Shown in pieces: positions 41,613 through 49,576 of a stretch of 64,000 nucleotides of DNA. A program made the position numbers and the translations under genes. The notes under the pieces are model-generated. The model was not told the origin of the DNA. It did no database searches and saw nothing but the letters and a program-made list of their open reading frames with translations. The stretch covers positions 1,364,001-1,428,000 of the forward strand of contig NC_011297.1 in assembly GCF_000020965.1 (NCBI RefSeq). Reading direction: 5' to 3'. This DNA is from Dictyoglomus thermophilum H-6-12. GTDB lineage: Bacteria; Dictyoglomota; Dictyoglomia; Dictyoglomales; Dictyoglomaceae. Each line of letters opens with the position of its first letter. Position 1 is the first letter of the stretch.

Positions 41613-41632
41613 TTTAGCCTCACTGGGCTAAA
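41613..41632 (-). promoter_or_regulatory. PyrR-binding loop in the pyr leader
   Basis: The leader RNA reads UUUAGCCCAGUGAGGCUAAA, a hairpin whose loop matches the conserved PyrR-binding (anti-antiterminator) form with CCnGnGAGG. It lies about 10 bases after the predicted transcription start and about 40 bases before the terminator. Bound PyrR would stabilise it, block an antiterminator and let the terminator form when uridine nucleotides are plentiful. Confidence 0.88.
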
Positions 41633-41648
41633 TTAAAGGAACCATAGT

Positions 41649-41677
41649 ATTATAAATGTATAAAAGGCTTATGTCAA
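41649..41677 (-). promoter_or_regulatory. Promoter of the pyr operon
   Basis: On the minus strand TTGACA (41672-41677), a 17-base spacer and TATAAT (41649-41654) give consensus elements. The -35 lies inside the last codons of trmB (stop at 41669). Transcription should start near 41642. Confidence 0.88.
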
Positions 41678-42706
41678 ATTTTTAACCTTTGTAGTATTTT
41701 GGACCAGTTCTAATTCAGGAAAATTTTCCTTCAAAATGGAGGCCAAAATTGCCAATGCTCTATGAACTCCAAGAGTTGGATCAGGATCATCAGAGTCATG
41801 AATAGCTATTTTTAAAATATCTTTTTTTATGTCATTTATATCAACAAAAAACCTTTGTTGGTAATATCCTTCCACACATAAAACATCTACAAGTATACTT
41901 CTTTCGTTATGATAAACATCCAAAATTTTAATCAAAGTATTTTCATCTCTATAAATCACATCTCTCGGTAAAATAGATAATACCTCTTTAATAAATTCAT
42001 TATTGAGAGTCTTTTTAATTTTAAATTCAATTAAAGGCATAAAAAGATCCTCCTTTGATAAATTTAAGAGAGGATAATACTTCTTCACATGTTCTGGAAG
42101 ATCTACATCCCTTTCCTTTCTGAATCCAATATAGTAAATTGTAAGCCCTAAAGAAAGCCATTTTCTTGCATACTTAGTTTTATAATACTCAGGAAAGTCT
42201 GTCCTTAAACCATCATCCCACATGGGGGAAAAATTGGTAAATTTTTTCAAAAGTTCCCATACAGTCATAGCATAATCCTCATCATCAGACACAAAGATAA
42301 AAACACCACCCTCTTTCAGTCTATCGGAGATTAAATAAATAAAGGGCTCATTTACCAATCTTCTCTCTTTGCGAGATTTTTTAGACCATGGATCAGGGAA
42401 ATTAATATATACTCCAGAAAGAGTTTTAGATCTTACAAATTTACAAAGAAATTCACTTCCTTCAATCCTCATAATTCTGATGTTTTTAAGCCCTGATTTT
42501 TTTACTCTACTTAAAGCTTTTCTAAATATCTCCTTAGAGACATCTATCCCTATAAAATTAGCATTTGGATTCTCCTTAGCCATATGGACAATAAATTCAC
42601 CATTTCCCATCCCTATCTCAAGAAAGATGGGATTCTCATTTTGAAAGATGTCCCTTAAATCTAAGAAATAATTTGCCTTATTATTCGAAATTATCAAATC
42701 ATCCAT
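41669..42706 (-). CDS. trmB: tRNA (guanine46-N7)-methyltransferase TrmB with C-terminal extension
   Basis: TrmB methylates G46 in the tRNA variable loop. The SAM site is EIGMGNGEF at 30-38, and the family motif NFPDPWSKK lies at 102-110. The protein has 345 residues against about 210 for mesophilic forms. Residues from about 205 form an extra C-terminal domain; similar extensions are known in TrmB of the thermophile Aquifex, where the extra part supports activity at high temperature. There is no ribosome site before the ATG at 42706, and a minus-strand TATTAT lies only about 16 bases upstream, so the mRNA may be nearly leaderless. Confidence 0.9.
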   Translation of the reverse strand: MDDLIISNNKANYFLDLRDIFQNENPIFLEIGMGNGEFIVHMAKENPNANFIGIDVSKEIFRKALSRVKKSGLKNIRIMRIEGSEFLCKFVRSKTLSGVYINFPDPWSKKSRKERRLVNEPFIYLISDRLKEGGVFIFVSDDEDYAMTVWELLKKFTNFSPMWDDGLRTDFPEYYKTKYARKWLSLGLTIYYIGFRKERDVDLPEHVKKYYPLLNLSKEDLFMPLIEFKIKKTLNNEFIKEVLSILPRDVIYRDENTLIKILDVYHNERSILVDVLCVEGYYQQRFFVDINDIKKDILKIAIHDSDDPDPTLGVHRALAILASILKENFPELELVQNTTKVKNLT

Positions 42707-42710
42707 TTGA

Positions 42711-42741
42711 AAATCTATTTTATAATATCTTGTATAGATTT
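42711..42741. promoter_or_regulatory. Inverted repeat between trmB and the hydrolase gene
   Basis: AAATCTAT (42711-42718) and ATAGATTT (42734-42741) are perfect 8-base inverted arms around 15 bases that include TATAAT (42721-42726). They sit in the 52-base divergent gap, so a regulator bound here could affect both genes. It could also be chance in AT-rich DNA. Confidence 0.4.
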
Positions 42742-42758
42742 AAAATGGAGGTGTTTTT

Positions 42759-43529
42759 ATGACTGAAAATAGAGAACCAGTAGTATTAAAAAATCAGGGG
42801 CAAAAAATCTTTGGTGTAATACACATACCTGAAAAAACTCCTGCTCCTTTTGTACTTTTTTGCCATGGTTTTACAGGAACAAAAATTGAACCTCATAGAA
42901 TATTCGTAAAAACCGCAGAAGCATTAGCTAAAGAAGGAATAGGAGCTCTACGCATAGATTTTAGAGGATCTGGAGATAGCGAAGGTTCATTTAAAGATAT
43001 GACAGTAGAAGGAGAGGTCTCAGATGCCATGGTAGCCATTGAATATTTATCACAAAATAATTTAGTTGATAAAGAAAAAATAGGAATTCTTGGGCTTTCT
43101 ATGGGAGGCGCAGTGGCAAGTATAACATCAGGAAGAAATCCTCTAATTAAATCTTGCGTACTTTGGTCTGCAGTATGTCATTTTGATATCTTCTTCAATA
43201 GATCTCCCGAAGAAGTGTCGAGAATTAAAGATTATGGAGATTTTATTGACCTCGGAGGAAATCCTGTAGGAAAGAAATTTTTAAGCGAAATAGTAAATAT
43301 AAAACCTCTTGAGGAGATTAAGAAAAGAAGTATACCTGTCCTTATAATCCATGGAAGCGGAGATATGGTAGTACCCATCCAACACGCATATGACTATTTC
43401 AACGGTTTAAAGGATACCCATAAAGTAAAACTTGAAATCATAGAAGGAGCAGATCATACTTTCAATTCTATTGAATGGGAAGAAAAAGTAATTGAGAAGA
43501 CTGTAAATTGGTTTAAAGAAACATTATAA
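42759..43529 (+). CDS. Alpha/beta hydrolase (feruloyl/cinnamoyl esterase-like)
   Basis: This 256-residue serine hydrolase has the oxyanion HGFTG at 36-40, nucleophile S114 in GLSMGG, acid D202 and histidine H233 in GADHTF. The order and the IDFRGSGDSEG segment resemble cytoplasmic feruloyl or cinnamoyl esterases that cut hydroxycinnamates from plant cell-wall fragments. There is no signal peptide. That role would fit an organism that degrades plant polysaccharides, but many other esters are possible. RBS is GGAGGTG; a terminator follows. Confidence 0.85.
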   Translation: MTENREPVVLKNQGQKIFGVIHIPEKTPAPFVLFCHGFTGTKIEPHRIFVKTAEALAKEGIGALRIDFRGSGDSEGSFKDMTVEGEVSDAMVAIEYLSQNNLVDKEKIGILGLSMGGAVASITSGRNPLIKSCVLWSAVCHFDIFFNRSPEEVSRIKDYGDFIDLGGNPVGKKFLSEIVNIKPLEEIKKRSIPVLIIHGSGDMVVPIQHAYDYFNGLKDTHKVKLEIIEGADHTFNSIEWEEKVIEKTVNWFKETL

Positions 43530-43538
43530 AGCTATAAA

Positions 43539-43567
43539 AAGCGGGAAAGTTTTTTGCTTTCCCGCTT
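43539..43567 (+). terminator. Intrinsic terminator after the hydrolase gene
   Basis: Arms 43539-43549 and 43557-43567 pair perfectly over 11 bases around a T-rich 7-base loop, 9 bases after the hydrolase stop. It also lies just beyond the end of the convergent YHS gene and may serve both. Confidence 0.8.
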
Positions 43568-43575
43568 CTGGATTT

Positions 43576-43722
43576 TCATTCTTTTAAATACTTTTCTGGG
43601 TTTTTGTCAAATTCAATTTTGCACGCCTTACTACAAAAATAGTACTTTTTACCTTTATATTCCGAAACAAAAGGAGATTTAATTTCATCTACTTCCATCC
43701 CACATACAGGATCCTTTGCCAC
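43576..43722 (-). CDS. YHS-domain metal-binding protein
   Basis: This 48-residue protein is a single YHS domain with DPVCGMEVD at 4-12 and YYFCSKACKIEF at 27-38, giving cysteines 7, 30 and 34. The start is GTG at 43722 behind GAGGAGGTGA. It lies 15 bases downstream of copA on the same strand. Free-standing YHS proteins beside copper ATPases are thought to bind or hand over copper; that role is inferred from context here. Confidence 0.88.
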   Translation of the reverse strand: MAKDPVCGMEVDEIKSPFVSEYKGKKYYFCSKACKIEFDKNPEKYLKE

Positions 43723-43737
43723 TTTAATCACCTCCTC

Positions 43738-46122
43738 TTAAACTGATGTCTTGAATCTTCCCAATCTCAATGAGTTGGTTACCACAAAAACAGAACTAAA
43801 AGCCATTGCCATACCCGCAAACATAGGATTTAACAAAATTCCAAAGAAAGGATAAAGTAGTCCACTTGCTATAGGAATACCAATGACATTGTAGATAAAA
43901 GCCCAGAACAAATTCCATTTAATAGTTTTAAAAATTTTCTCAGAAAGTTCTAATGCTCTTAAAACCCCTTTTAAATCGCTATTCACGAGAACAATATCAC
44001 CCGATTCAATGGCAATATCAGTACCATTGCCCATGGCAATTCCAAGATCTGCTTGAGCAAGCGCAACGGCATCATTAATTCCATCACCAATCATAGCTAC
44101 TTTTTTACCTTCTTTTTGTAATTCTAAAATCTTCTCGGCTTTTTCCTCAGGCAAAACCTCAGAAATATAAAAAGAAAGACCCAAATTTTTTGAAACTTCC
44201 TCAGCAACTTCTTTCTTATCCCCTGTTAACATTCCCACTTTATAGCCTTTATCCATCAACCTCTCAACAACAAACTTTGCATCTTCTCTAAGCTGATCTT
44301 GTAATACAATGATTCCTACAAGTTCACCATTTTTATAAATACCCACCAAATTTGAGATAGCAAAGTCTAAATTAAAATTCTTATAATCTTCTCTTAAATA
44401 ATCCTCAATTCTTCCAATAAAATACTTATCTTCACCAATGTAGCCTTCAATTCCATATCCTGGCTGTTCTCTTAAATTTCTCACCTCATAAAAATCTAAA
44501 AGATCTTGAATTTTTAATTCTTCAAGTATCGACTTTGCAATGGGATGCTCTGAGAACCTCTCAAGGGATCCTGCAATCTTTAGCAACTTTTCTTTATCAT
44601 ATTCCTTAAGACTTAAAACATCCTTAACCTTTAATTTTCCATAAGTTAAAGTCCCTGTTTTATCAAAAATAACAGTATCTATCTTTTCCACCTTCTCAAG
44701 CACCTCTGCTCCATTTATCAATATTCCCATCTCACTTCCTTTACCTATGCCCACAACTAAAGCAGTTGGAGTTGCTAACCCTAAGGCACAAGGACAAGCA
44801 ATAACAAGAACTGATACAAAAGAGAATAAAGCATATTTATATGATGGTGAAGGTCCCCAAATATACCAAACTACAGAAGTTAAAAAAGCAATTGCCAAAA
44901 CAATTGGGACAAAAACGTTGGCTATCCTATCCACAAGCCTTTGAACTGAAGATTTTGTGTTCTGAGCCTCCTCTACCTTTCTTATTATTCTGGAAAGTAA
45001 AGTTTCCTGTCCCACTTTCTCGGCTCTTATTTTTATCACACCACTCATGTTTATAGTGCCTTCATAAACTTTATCACCCACTCTTTTCTCTTTGGGCAAA
45101 CTTTCTCCTGTTAACATAGACTCATCAATGTAGGAAATGCCATCTATTATTTCTCCATCTACCGGAATTCTTACAGAGGGTTTTATCAAAATTATGTCCC
45201 CTTTAAAAATCTCTTCTACTGGAATCTCAACAAAATCATCTCCTCTTTTAACAAAAGCTGTCTCAGGTTTTAGTGAAAGTAACTTATTGATAGCCTGCGA
45301 GGTTTTACTTTTAGCCTTCTTTTCTAAAAACCTACCTAAAAGAACAAAAGTTATAATTATTGCAGAACTATCATAGTAAACTTCAGGTCTCACATTAGTA
45401 CCACTAAAGACTGAAGGAAAGAAAGTACTTAGCACACTATAAATATAGGAGGAAGTAGTACCTAAGGAAACTAAAGTATTCATATCAAAAAATCTGTGCT
45501 TAATTGCAGAATAAGCACTTTTATAAAAAGGATAACCCCCATAAAATTGAATTGGAGTTGTTAAAAGGAATAAAAAAACAGGATTAAATTTAAAAAACAT
45601 ACTTCCTAAAAACACTGGAATAGCCAAGATTAAACTTATTAGAAACCTCCTCTTAATGTCCTTTAATTCTTTTTCTCTTGCTTCTTTAACTACATCTTCA
45701 ATCTCTTTGTTCTCTAATAAAAGTTCATAACCAAGATTATCTATCACCCTCTTAATGTCTTTAACGCTAACCAAAGTAGGCACATACTCTAAAAACAACT
45801 TTTCCTGAGCAAAATCAACATTTACATCTACCACTCCTAAAACTTTAGACAACTCTTGTTCTATTCTCTTTGCACAATTTATACAAGTCATTCCTAAAAC
45901 AGGAAAATTAACTTTCGAGGTTACTATTCCATACCCTATTTCTTCGATCTTCTCTTTTACATATTTTAAGCTAATTTTTTTATCTAAAATTAGTTCAGCC
46001 CTCTCTAAAGAGAAATTTACACTCACATCTTCTATTCCATCAATTTCTTTTAATGTATTCTCAATTCTTAAAGCACAACCAGCACAACTCATTCCCAAAA
46101 TAGGTAGCTCAATTTTTTCCAC
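43738..46122 (-). CDS. copA: Copper-exporting P1B-type ATPase CopA
   Basis: This 794-residue ATPase exports Cu(I). Two N-terminal HMA domains carry GMSCAGC (C13, C16) and GMTCINC (C80, C83). The membrane site has CPC in IACPCALGLATP, YN in FIYNVIGIP, and the M-x-x-S-S pattern in MAMAFSSVFV, which together mark the Cu(I) subclass. The phosphorylation motif DKTGTLT and GDGINDAVAL are present. The GTG at 46122 lies 8 bases after GGAGGT and is preferred over a TTG at 46128 that is too close. An inverted repeat lies just upstream, and a YHS gene downstream. Confidence 0.95.
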   Translation of the reverse strand: MEKIELPILGMSCAGCALRIENTLKEIDGIEDVSVNFSLERAELILDKKISLKYVKEKIEEIGYGIVTSKVNFPVLGMTCINCAKRIEQELSKVLGVVDVNVDFAQEKLFLEYVPTLVSVKDIKRVIDNLGYELLLENKEIEDVVKEAREKELKDIKRRFLISLILAIPVFLGSMFFKFNPVFLFLLTTPIQFYGGYPFYKSAYSAIKHRFFDMNTLVSLGTTSSYIYSVLSTFFPSVFSGTNVRPEVYYDSSAIIITFVLLGRFLEKKAKSKTSQAINKLLSLKPETAFVKRGDDFVEIPVEEIFKGDIILIKPSVRIPVDGEIIDGISYIDESMLTGESLPKEKRVGDKVYEGTINMSGVIKIRAEKVGQETLLSRIIRKVEEAQNTKSSVQRLVDRIANVFVPIVLAIAFLTSVVWYIWGPSPSYKYALFSFVSVLVIACPCALGLATPTALVVGIGKGSEMGILINGAEVLEKVEKIDTVIFDKTGTLTYGKLKVKDVLSLKEYDKEKLLKIAGSLERFSEHPIAKSILEELKIQDLLDFYEVRNLREQPGYGIEGYIGEDKYFIGRIEDYLREDYKNFNLDFAISNLVGIYKNGELVGIIVLQDQLREDAKFVVERLMDKGYKVGMLTGDKKEVAEEVSKNLGLSFYISEVLPEEKAEKILELQKEGKKVAMIGDGINDAVALAQADLGIAMGNGTDIAIESGDIVLVNSDLKGVLRALELSEKIFKTIKWNLFWAFIYNVIGIPIASGLLYPFFGILLNPMFAGMAMAFSSVFVVTNSLRLGRFKTSV

Positions 46123-46148
46123 TTTCAATTACCTCCTTTCTTTTTTAT

Positions 46149-46169
46149 TTTATACTATTTTAGTATAAA
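46149..46169. promoter_or_regulatory. Inverted repeat operator candidate upstream of copA
   Basis: Perfect 9-base arms TTTATACTA and TAGTATAAA flank TTT, 27 bases before the copA start. On the minus strand TTGTTA and TATAAA are 19 bases apart across this region, a long spacer like that of MerR-family copper promoters. It does not match the known CueR, CsoR or CopY sites. Confidence 0.55.
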
Positions 46170-46183
46170 TTTCTAACAAAAAA

Positions 46184-46711
46184 TTATCTTTTCAACATTA
46201 AAATTTCTTGCTTTATCTCTTCAAAAACCACATCTCTATTTTCCTGAGTCAAATAGTAAACCTTTCCATACTTTTTAAATTCTTGCACAAAATCTCTATG
46301 TAAAGAGGCAATAATTTTAAATCTGTCATTTTTCATAACTTCGTGAATTTTCTCTCGAAACTTATCAGAATAAAATTCCATCTTGCCAATCTCATCAATT
46401 ATATATAAATCTGAATCCAAACAGAAGATTTTATCCACAGCACTCTCCAGAGAGTTTATATCAAGAAAATACTTACCAAACTTATGAGGTGTTTCTTTGT
46501 AGATAGAAGCAAAATTCAATCTCTGATTATCTCCTAAAATTACGAGCTCAAAACCAACTCTAAACCTACCATCTCTTACTTCCTCAGTAATAAAACCACA
46601 AACGAGTATCCCTTTATCTCTACAAAAGTTATATACTCTTCTGAGCAAAGTAGTTTTTCCTACTCCTGGCTGTCCTGTAATAAATATTTTCATTTTTATT
46701 TGATTCTCCAT
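46184..46711 (-). CDS. THEP1-family nucleoside triphosphatase
   Basis: This 175-residue P-loop protein matches the THEP1 family of thermophile NTPases, which hydrolyse several nucleoside triphosphates. It has Walker A ITGQPGVGKTTLL near residue 11 and Walker B YIIDEIGKMEF near 102. The ATG at 46711 lacks a ribosome site; a second ATG at 46693 has GGAG about 12 bases upstream and may be the true start. It is just upstream of copA on the same strand, with a 61-base gap holding the inverted repeat. The biological role is unclear. Confidence 0.85.
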   Translation of the reverse strand: MENQIKMKIFITGQPGVGKTTLLRRVYNFCRDKGILVCGFITEEVRDGRFRVGFELVILGDNQRLNFASIYKETPHKFGKYFLDINSLESAVDKIFCLDSDLYIIDEIGKMEFYSDKFREKIHEVMKNDRFKIIASLHRDFVQEFKKYGKVYYLTQENRDVVFEEIKQEILMLKR

Positions 46712-46729
46712 TGAATCTTTAAATTTTTG

Positions 46730-46736
46730 TATTATA
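46730..46736. promoter_or_regulatory. Overlapping divergent -10 elements
   Basis: The plus strand reads TATTAT (46730-46735) and the minus strand TATAAT (46731-46736). The sugar kinase ATG lies 15 bases after the former and has no ribosome site, so its mRNA may be almost leaderless. The two promoters would exclude each other. Confidence 0.45.
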
Positions 46737-46750
46737 TCATAAAAACAACT

Positions 46751-48103
46751 ATGTATATTACTATTGATCTCGGAACAACTAACATAAAGTTTGTCCTATG
46801 GAGTAGTGATGGACAAATTATAGCCAAAAGGTCCATTCATACTCCTATGGAAAAAGATAAGACTATAAATCCTTTAAAATTAATAGAAATAATAAAAGAG
46901 ATCATTGAAAATTTTGAAAGAAAATACAGAAACGAAATATTAGGAATATCTGTAGGAGGAATGGCAGAGTCAGGATTACTCATCGACAAAAATGGTAATC
47001 CTTTAACTCCAATTTACACTTGGCTTGATAATAGAGGAGAAGAAGAACTAATAATCCTTCAAAAAATAGGAAAAGAAAAAATCTTTGAGATTACAGGATT
47101 AAAAATCAATCCTAAATATTCACTGGCAAAAATTTTATGGATCAAAAAGCATCATAAAAATTTATGGAAAGATTCCTATAAATGGCTAAATGCTGTAGAT
47201 TTTATAAACTATCACTTCACTGGAAGAGCTGTAACAGATTTCTCCCTTGCAAGCAGAATGCTACTTTTTGATATAAGAAATAAAGAATGGGCGGAGGAGA
47301 TTCTAAATTTATGTGAGATACCTATGGAAAAACTGCCTGAAATCAGACCAGCAGGGAGTATTATAGAGGAAAAAGAGTATGCATACGTATTAGGTGGCCA
47401 TGATCATCCTATAGGTAGCATAACCCTTGATCTTTCTAAAGGTCTTTATGATTCTTGGGGAACTGCAGAAGCCTTATTAATACATACAAGTAAACCGATG
47501 CTCACAGAATATATAAGAAGATTAGGCTATTCCGTAGGTTGTATTGGAGAGGGGCTGTATTACGTAATAGCAGGCATACCCTATTCTGGAGGAATAGTTA
47601 AATGGATAAAAGAAAAATTGGGATTTGAACTTAAGATCAACCCAACAAAAACCTCAGGAATTCTTTTCTTTCCCTATTTGATGGGAAAGGAAAATAAAGA
47701 CTCAGAAATTGTAAAAGCATTTTTGTATGGATTAGATATAAATACATCTCTAAGAGATATAGAACAATCTATATGGGAAGGAGTATTCTACGAGACTAAG
47801 AGTATCGTTGAAAGCTTAAAGGAAAATTTTGAGTTTGAGAAAATTATAATTTCGGGAGGAATGACAAAGTATAAGTCTCTTTTACAATTAAAAGCTAACA
47901 TCTTAGACATGCCACTTAACATATCAGAGGAAAGAGAGTTAACCTCAAAAGGTTTGGCTTTTTTGATTGCAAAAGCATTAAACAAAACAATAGAAAGTTT
48001 CAAGGAGAAAAATTTTCTAATCATTTACCCCCAAAATAACACTGAGCAATTTGAAAAAGCTTACTTAGAGTATAAAAAAATAAAAGGCCTGCTGGGACTA
48101 TAA
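46751..48103 (+). CDS. FGGY-family carbohydrate kinase
   Basis: This 450-residue sugar kinase has the FGGY two-domain ATPase fold. The N-terminal phosphate loop is DLGTTNIKF at 6-14, the substrate domain has GISVGGMAESG and TWLDNRG near 100, and the second domain has GGHDHPIG and SWGTAEALL near 235-250, and ISGGMTKYKSL near 375. Members phosphorylate xylulose, gluconate, glycerol and similar sugars; the sequence does not decide which. I chose the ATG at 46751, not an upstream TTG. It ends against the terminator of the sugar-binding protein gene. Confidence 0.87.
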   Translation: MYITIDLGTTNIKFVLWSSDGQIIAKRSIHTPMEKDKTINPLKLIEIIKEIIENFERKYRNEILGISVGGMAESGLLIDKNGNPLTPIYTWLDNRGEEELIILQKIGKEKIFEITGLKINPKYSLAKILWIKKHHKNLWKDSYKWLNAVDFINYHFTGRAVTDFSLASRMLLFDIRNKEWAEEILNLCEIPMEKLPEIRPAGSIIEEKEYAYVLGGHDHPIGSITLDLSKGLYDSWGTAEALLIHTSKPMLTEYIRRLGYSVGCIGEGLYYVIAGIPYSGGIVKWIKEKLGFELKINPTKTSGILFFPYLMGKENKDSEIVKAFLYGLDINTSLRDIEQSIWEGVFYETKSIVESLKENFEFEKIIISGGMTKYKSLLQLKANILDMPLNISEERELTSKGLAFLIAKALNKTIESFKEKNFLIIYPQNNTEQFEKAYLEYKKIKGLLGL

Positions 48104-48117
48104 CCTCCAGCAGGCCT
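48085..48117 (-). terminator. Terminator of the sugar-binding protein gene
   Basis: Perfect 11-base arms (48085-48095, 48107-48117) give a GC-rich stem with a leftward U-rich tail, 24 bases after the binding-protein stop. The stem overlaps the stop codon of the convergent kinase gene (48101-48103). Confidence 0.85.
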
Positions 48118-48140
48118 ATGAAGGCTTAACTAATTTTTAA

Positions 48141-49469
48141 TTACTTTAGTCCTTCTAAAACAGCATTTATAGCCGCCTCAAACTTAGGTCTTAATGCCTT
48201 TATAGATTTTGCAGGATTTGCCACATCAATCTGATCCATCAATTCAGTAAATCCTGGAATTCCAGCAGCAGGATTTATAACAGTCCTTGTTGACGCATCT
48301 ATTAAAATATCATAAACTTCTTTGCCACCTACCCTCTCAATCTGGTCCTTAACAATAAGCTCTTTCTCCTTATCTGTTGGCATCAACATCCATAAAAGAT
48401 ATAGGGCAGCAAGTTCTGGATCCTTAGAGGAAGAAGCTATAGCCCAAGCAGAATCATCACCTTCATCGGCACTCTTCTTATTAGTATCTGGCCCCTTAGG
48501 GAATGGAACCATACCTAATTTTTTACCAAGGGCATTTCTCATAGTAGAAATATCCCAAGGTCCCCAATAATCCATACAGGTAATACCCTTTTGAAATCTT
48601 CCTTGAGGATCTGTCCACCAGTCAGCAGGTCTCATCTTATATTTTGCGTCCATCTCATACACAGCCTGAAATGCTTTATAGGCCTTAGGATTATCAAGAT
48701 TAAACACTGGTCTTCCACCAATATATTTTATAGGCATAACATCGTTGGTCCATAAGAATGGAGCATATGTCCTCCAACTTGCATAAGCATATTGGTCTAT
48801 CTTTCCATCACCATTGGTATCTTGTGTAAGTTGCTTGCCTAAGTTGAAAAAGGTCTCCCAGGTCCACTTCCCTTGCTTATATAACTCAAGAGGATCAGGA
48901 AGTCCTGCCATCTCAAATTTCTCTTTATTGTAATAAAGTATGTAGGGAAATACATTATCATTGTAAATGTTTGTTACTGCATAAATCTGCCCTCTCCAAG
49001 TAAAGTAATCAAGAATAGGTTTTCTAAAACCTACAACATTATAGAGATCTTTATTCTTAAAATCAATATATCTATCTAATGGAAGAAGCATCTTCTTCAT
49101 CATCCAAGTAGGTTTTTGTCTACTATCAATGTAAACAATATCACAACCAGAACCAGAAAGTATTGCTGCCGTTTGTTTCTCGACTTTGGTTTCCCAAGTC
49201 ACATAAACTATCTTAACTTTTGCTCCTGTAATCTTTTCAAACTCTTCCCTTGCTTGTTTTGGTGATCTCACACCAGGAATATTACTTTTTTCTTCCTCGG
49301 GCCAATGTTGCCAAACGTAAATTGTTTTACCTCTATACTTTTGAGTATCAATATTTAATACATAGTTTCCAACCTTATACTGATATACCCTCTGCCCAAA
49401 TCCAGGGACAAAAGTTAAGAAAGCAAAAAACATTAAGAAAAACAGAACAAAAACCTTTCTTTTATTCAT
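48141..49469 (-). CDS. Sugar ABC transporter substrate-binding protein (copy 1)
   Basis: This 442-residue periplasmic protein has a signal peptide (MNKRKVFVLFFLMFF to VPGFGQ, about 1-26) and the family-1 binding-protein fold. The hinge segment TNIYNDNVFPYILYYNKEKF and the TGKW-like KQGKWTWETF near residue 185 are typical. A DTNGDGKIDQY stretch near 198 looks like a calcium-binding loop. It is a close paralogue of the partial gene at 62891, about 83 percent identical over 343 residues by hand count. It lies 107 bases behind the GH5 gene and has GGGGAGGG before its ATG, and a terminator behind. Confidence 0.93.
   Translation of the reverse strand: MNKRKVFVLFFLMFFAFLTFVPGFGQRVYQYKVGNYVLNIDTQKYRGKTIYVWQHWPEEEKSNIPGVRSPKQAREEFEKITGAKVKIVYVTWETKVEKQTAAILSGSGCDIVYIDSRQKPTWMMKKMLLPLDRYIDFKNKDLYNVVGFRKPILDYFTWRGQIYAVTNIYNDNVFPYILYYNKEKFEMAGLPDPLELYKQGKWTWETFFNLGKQLTQDTNGDGKIDQYAYASWRTYAPFLWTNDVMPIKYIGGRPVFNLDNPKAYKAFQAVYEMDAKYKMRPADWWTDPQGRFQKGITCMDYWGPWDISTMRNALGKKLGMVPFPKGPDTNKKSADEGDDSAWAIASSSKDPELAALYLLWMLMPTDKEKELIVKDQIERVGGKEVYDILIDASTRTVINPAAGIPGFTELMDQIDVANPAKSIKALRPKFEAAINAVLEGLK
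48781..48998. repeat. Direct repeat, copy 1 (sugar-binding protein genes)
   Basis: This 218-base block matches 63531-63748 with three mismatches by hand comparison, far closer than flanking parts of the same genes. A second identical block, 49045-49117, matches 63795-63867. All lie at the same offset of 14,750 bases. Confidence 0.92.
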
Positions 49470-49576
49470 TTAGAGCCCTCCCCTCTAAAAAATTATTTAG
49501 AATCAGACTTTCTCTCCTTCTTTCTGGAATGTAAATTTCCTTATCCCCCCTTTCTTTATAAACCTTATAAGGCATT

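Noticed and set aside
49484-49501. TCTAAA and TTTAGA arms just upstream of the sugar-binding protein ribosome site
   Set aside because: Only six A/T-rich pairs; too weak to call a hairpin or operator in this base composition.
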